Below are positions 6,130 through 7,906 of a DNA stretch of 7,906 nucleotides, piece after piece. The notes beneath the pieces were generated by a model, which saw only the letters and a program-made list of their open reading frames with translations, searched no databases and was not told the DNA's origin. Source of the stretch: a bacterium (lineage in GTDB: Bacteria; SZUA-79; Acidulodesulfobacterales; Acidulodesulfobacteraceae); the NCBI GenBank assembly GCA_021800745.1, contig JAJYYS010000072.1, forward strand, positions 1-7,906. The letters are read 5' to 3'. Made by a program: the position numbers and the translations under genes. Position 1 is the stretch's first letter; every line of letters starts with the position of its first letter.

Positions 6130-7524
6130 ATGAATAAAGATACGGGCGAAAAAGATTTGAATAAGGTAATTTTGACCGTTTCGGAATTCTCGCGCATTCT
6201 AAAAGCGGCGATAGAAAATGTTTTTTACTCCGTAAGGGTTAAAGGCGAAATATCCGGGTTAAAAACAAATTATTCTTCAGGATATTATTTTGACCTTAAA
6301 GACGAATCCGCAAAATTAAAATGCATAATATTTAAGGGCGACTTAAGTAAAGTAAAATTCGATATAAAAGACGGATTATCCGTAACCGTTTACGGTAGAA
6401 TAAATTTATACGAGCCGAGGGGCGAATACAGCTTTATAGTATCGGAAATAGAACCTCTGGGCTTCGGCGAACTTTATATATTATTCGAGAGGCTGAAAGA
6501 AAAACTCAGGCGTGAAGGCTTGTTCGACGAATCGCGCAAAAGGGCTATACCTTTTCTGCCAGAAACTATAGGTATAGTTACCTCTAAAAGCGGTGCGGTT
6601 TTGCATGATATTGTGAAGATATTAAAAACAAGATTTGAAAATATATCTGTAATTTTTGCAAATGCAAGCGTTCAGGGGCAAAACAGTGCTGCGGAAATTG
6701 CGCATGCCGTTGAACTTTTAAATTTATATTCTGCAGCCCGGAAAAAAATAGACGTAATTATAGTCGGAAGAGGCGGGGGCAGCATAGAGGATTTATGGGC
6801 TTTTAACGAAGAAATTACCGCAAGGGCTATTTATAATTCGTCTATTCCAGTAATCAGCGCAGTCGGCCACGAAACTGATTTTACCATCGCCGACTTTGTT
6901 GCAGACAAAAGGGCTTCTACGCCATCAAATGCTGCCGAAATGGCTGTTCCGGTAAAATCGGAATTAGTAAAACAGTCGGAAAACTTAAAAAACAGGTTGA
7001 AAATAGGCGCCCTTAATTTAATTTCAAACAGAAAAGCCGAATTGTCGAATTTAATTAAAAATATAGAAAAAGTTTCTCCGAAAAGAATTATTCAGGATAA
7101 AAGAATCAGGGTTTACGACCTCGCCGAAAGTCTGCAAAATTCAGCCGAAGGGCGGATAAATTTATTGAAGCTGAATGTTTCACATCTTTATAAAAGACTT
7201 TTGCTGAAAAGCCCGTTAAACGTCTTTAAAGAGCGCAAATTATATATAAACGGACTGTCGGGCAGGCTTAGAAGAGCGGCTGAAATAACTATCGCTAATT
7301 ATAAAAGCAGAGTCGGAACCCAATGTAAGGCATTGAATTCATTAAGCCCGTATAACGTTCTTAAAAGGGGTTACGGCATAGTTTTTTCCGAAGAAAAAAA
7401 GGTTGTTTCATCGGTTATGCAGGTTAAAGAAAACGAAATTATCAGAATAGTTTTAAACGACGGCGGCTTATCTGCAAAAGTTCTGGAAGCCGAACAGGAT
7501 GTCAAACTCCGGGCAGGGAAATAA
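6130..7524 (+). CDS. xseA: exodeoxyribonuclease VII large subunit
   Basis: XseA is the catalytic subunit of ExoVII, which with many copies of XseB cuts single-stranded DNA from either end into oligonucleotides and acts in repair. The 464 residues match the family (456 in E. coli). An N-terminal OB fold occupies about 14-110, with VKGEISGLK at 37-45. The catalytic domain follows, with TSKSGAVLHDI (151-161), IVGRGGGSIEDLW (211-223) and SAVGHETDFTIADF (243-256), and then KRASTPSNAAE. D160, R214, H247 and D250 correspond to the E. coli residues D155, R205, H238 and D241 reported as essential. A long helical, coiled-coil-like region spans about 275-400, and the C-terminal signature LSPYNVLKRGYGIV is at 405-418. 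No ribosome-binding site precedes the ATG; an in-frame TTG at 6157 is a possible alternative start. No xseB follows, because the next gene is convergent. Confidence 0.97.
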   Translation: MNKDTGEKDLNKVILTVSEFSRILKAAIENVFYSVRVKGEISGLKTNYSSGYYFDLKDESAKLKCIIFKGDLSKVKFDIKDGLSVTVYGRINLYEPRGEYSFIVSEIEPLGFGELYILFERLKEKLRREGLFDESRKRAIPFLPETIGIVTSKSGAVLHDIVKILKTRFENISVIFANASVQGQNSAAEIAHAVELLNLYSAARKKIDVIIVGRGGGSIEDLWAFNEEITARAIYNSSIPVISAVGHETDFTIADFVADKRASTPSNAAEMAVPVKSELVKQSENLKNRLKIGALNLISNRKAELSNLIKNIEKVSPKRIIQDKRIRVYDLAESLQNSAEGRINLLKLNVSHLYKRLLLKSPLNVFKERKLYINGLSGRLRRAAEITIANYKSRVGTQCKALNSLSPYNVLKRGYGIVFSEEKKVVSSVMQVKENEIIRIVLNDGGLSAKVLEAEQDVKLRAGK

Positions 7525-7558
7525 ACCGTAATCTTTGATGTGTTATTATATTTCGATA
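7525..7558. other. short convergent intergenic gap, nothing recognised
   Basis: These 34 A/T-rich bases separate the xseA stop from the stop of the convergent ABC ATPase gene. No stable hairpin with a T run is visible, so transcription of the two genes probably ends inside or beyond the opposing gene. Confidence 0.5.
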
Positions 7559-7906
7559 TTAAACAAAAACCGGACCCTTAACAGTTTTTTTCTTTTTTAT
7601 AAGGTGAATCGAAGACTTTTTTAAAGATACGTTAACGGTTTTTCCTTCGAAAAGGTTCATAACTTCATAAGCATGAAAAGGTATTAAAACTTTAAGTTCC
7701 AGATTTTCCTCCGATTTTATCGATATTTCCATCATCCTCGAAGTAAAAATAGACGAAATAATTTTTCCGGAAAAACGGTTTTCCCTTACCGGTTTAGAAA
7801 CATCTCTGTCTTCTCTTAATATTATTATCTCTTCCGGTCTTACGGCTAAAAAAACCTGTTCGCCCGCCTCGAAATTTCCCTGAAAATCCGCTTCTATGAT
7901 AACGCC
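7559..7906 (-). CDS. ABC transporter ATP-binding protein, C-terminal TOBE region (5' part beyond window)
   Basis: The minus strand is open from the right edge (first codon at 7906-7904) to a TAA at 7561-7559, giving 115 residues with no start in view. The segment VRPEEIIILRE at residues 22-32 is the typical entry to the TOBE domain that ends the ATPases of molybdate/tungstate, spermidine and related importers. It is followed by FSGKIISSIF, MMEISIKS, and VNVSLKKSSIHLI at 91-103, as in the TOBE beta strands. The wording 'RPEE-II' followed by a short single TOBE resembles the ModC/TupC/WtpC group from memory, so an oxyanion importer is the best guess. The nucleotide-binding domain and any permease genes lie outside the window. 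The basic tail KKKK precedes the stop. The gene converges on xseA with a 34-bp gap. Confidence 0.8.
   Translation of the reverse strand, partial: GVIIEADFQGNFEAGEQVFLAVRPEEIIILREDRDVSKPVRENRFSGKIISSIFTSRMMEISIKSEENLELKVLIPFHAYEVMNLFEGKTVNVSLKKSSIHLIKKKKTVKGPVFV

Noticed and set aside
7565..7591. Possible bidirectional terminator: AAAAAC (7565-7570) pairing with GTTTTT (7584-7589) near T runs
   Set aside because: The stem is five A-T pairs and one C-G pair around a 13-base loop and lies in the 3' coding end of the ABC gene, so it is too weak to call.
7762..7775. Perfect 14-bp palindrome TTTTTCCGGAAAAA
   Set aside because: It lies within the coding sequence of the TOBE domain (codons for F-S-G-K and neighbours), and nothing around it suggests a binding site, so it is probably coincidental.

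Overview
The window is AT-rich bacterial DNA carrying ordinary housekeeping genes plus a small regulated efflux locus. AUA isoleucine codons are frequent. Several starts lack a good Shine-Dalgarno sequence. The gene set (PNPase, M16 peptidase, ExoVII large subunit, DHA2-type efflux pump) is bacterial but does not fix the phylum. An AT-rich, proteobacteria-like or deltaproteobacterial-grade organism is only a guess.

Layout: (1) Positions 1-1874 hold most of pnp, cut at its 5' end by the window edge; reading frame 3 is open from the first bases. (2) Its stop overlaps the start of an M16 zinc peptidase (1871-3112) in ATGA, giving a coupled pair. (3) A six-helix membrane protein resembling DUF2301 follows (3147-3695). 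(4) A 67-bp gap carries a sigma70-type promoter with a palindrome inside its spacer. It precedes a TetR-family repressor (3763-4368) and, 14 bp later, a 14-helix DHA2/EmrB-QacA-type MFS exporter (4383-5927). This looks like a self-regulated, ligand-inducible efflux operon. (5) The 202-bp gap 5928-6129 is almost filled by one element bounded by imperfect ~32-bp terminal inverted repeats, with several tight internal hairpins. It ends 8 bp before xseA and appears to supply part of that gene's promoter. (6) xseA, the ExoVII large subunit, spans 6130-7524. (7) On the minus strand, converging on xseA, lies the C-terminal end of an ABC transporter ATPase (7559-7906), recognised by its TOBE domain and open to the window edge.

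The most unusual item is the 5930-6122 inverted-repeat element. It could be a MITE-like mobile repeat or a structured RNA. The second is the candidate TetR operator between the -35 and -10 boxes at 3714-3742. The rest is conventional. No CRISPR array, tRNA, rRNA or complete insertion sequence is seen.
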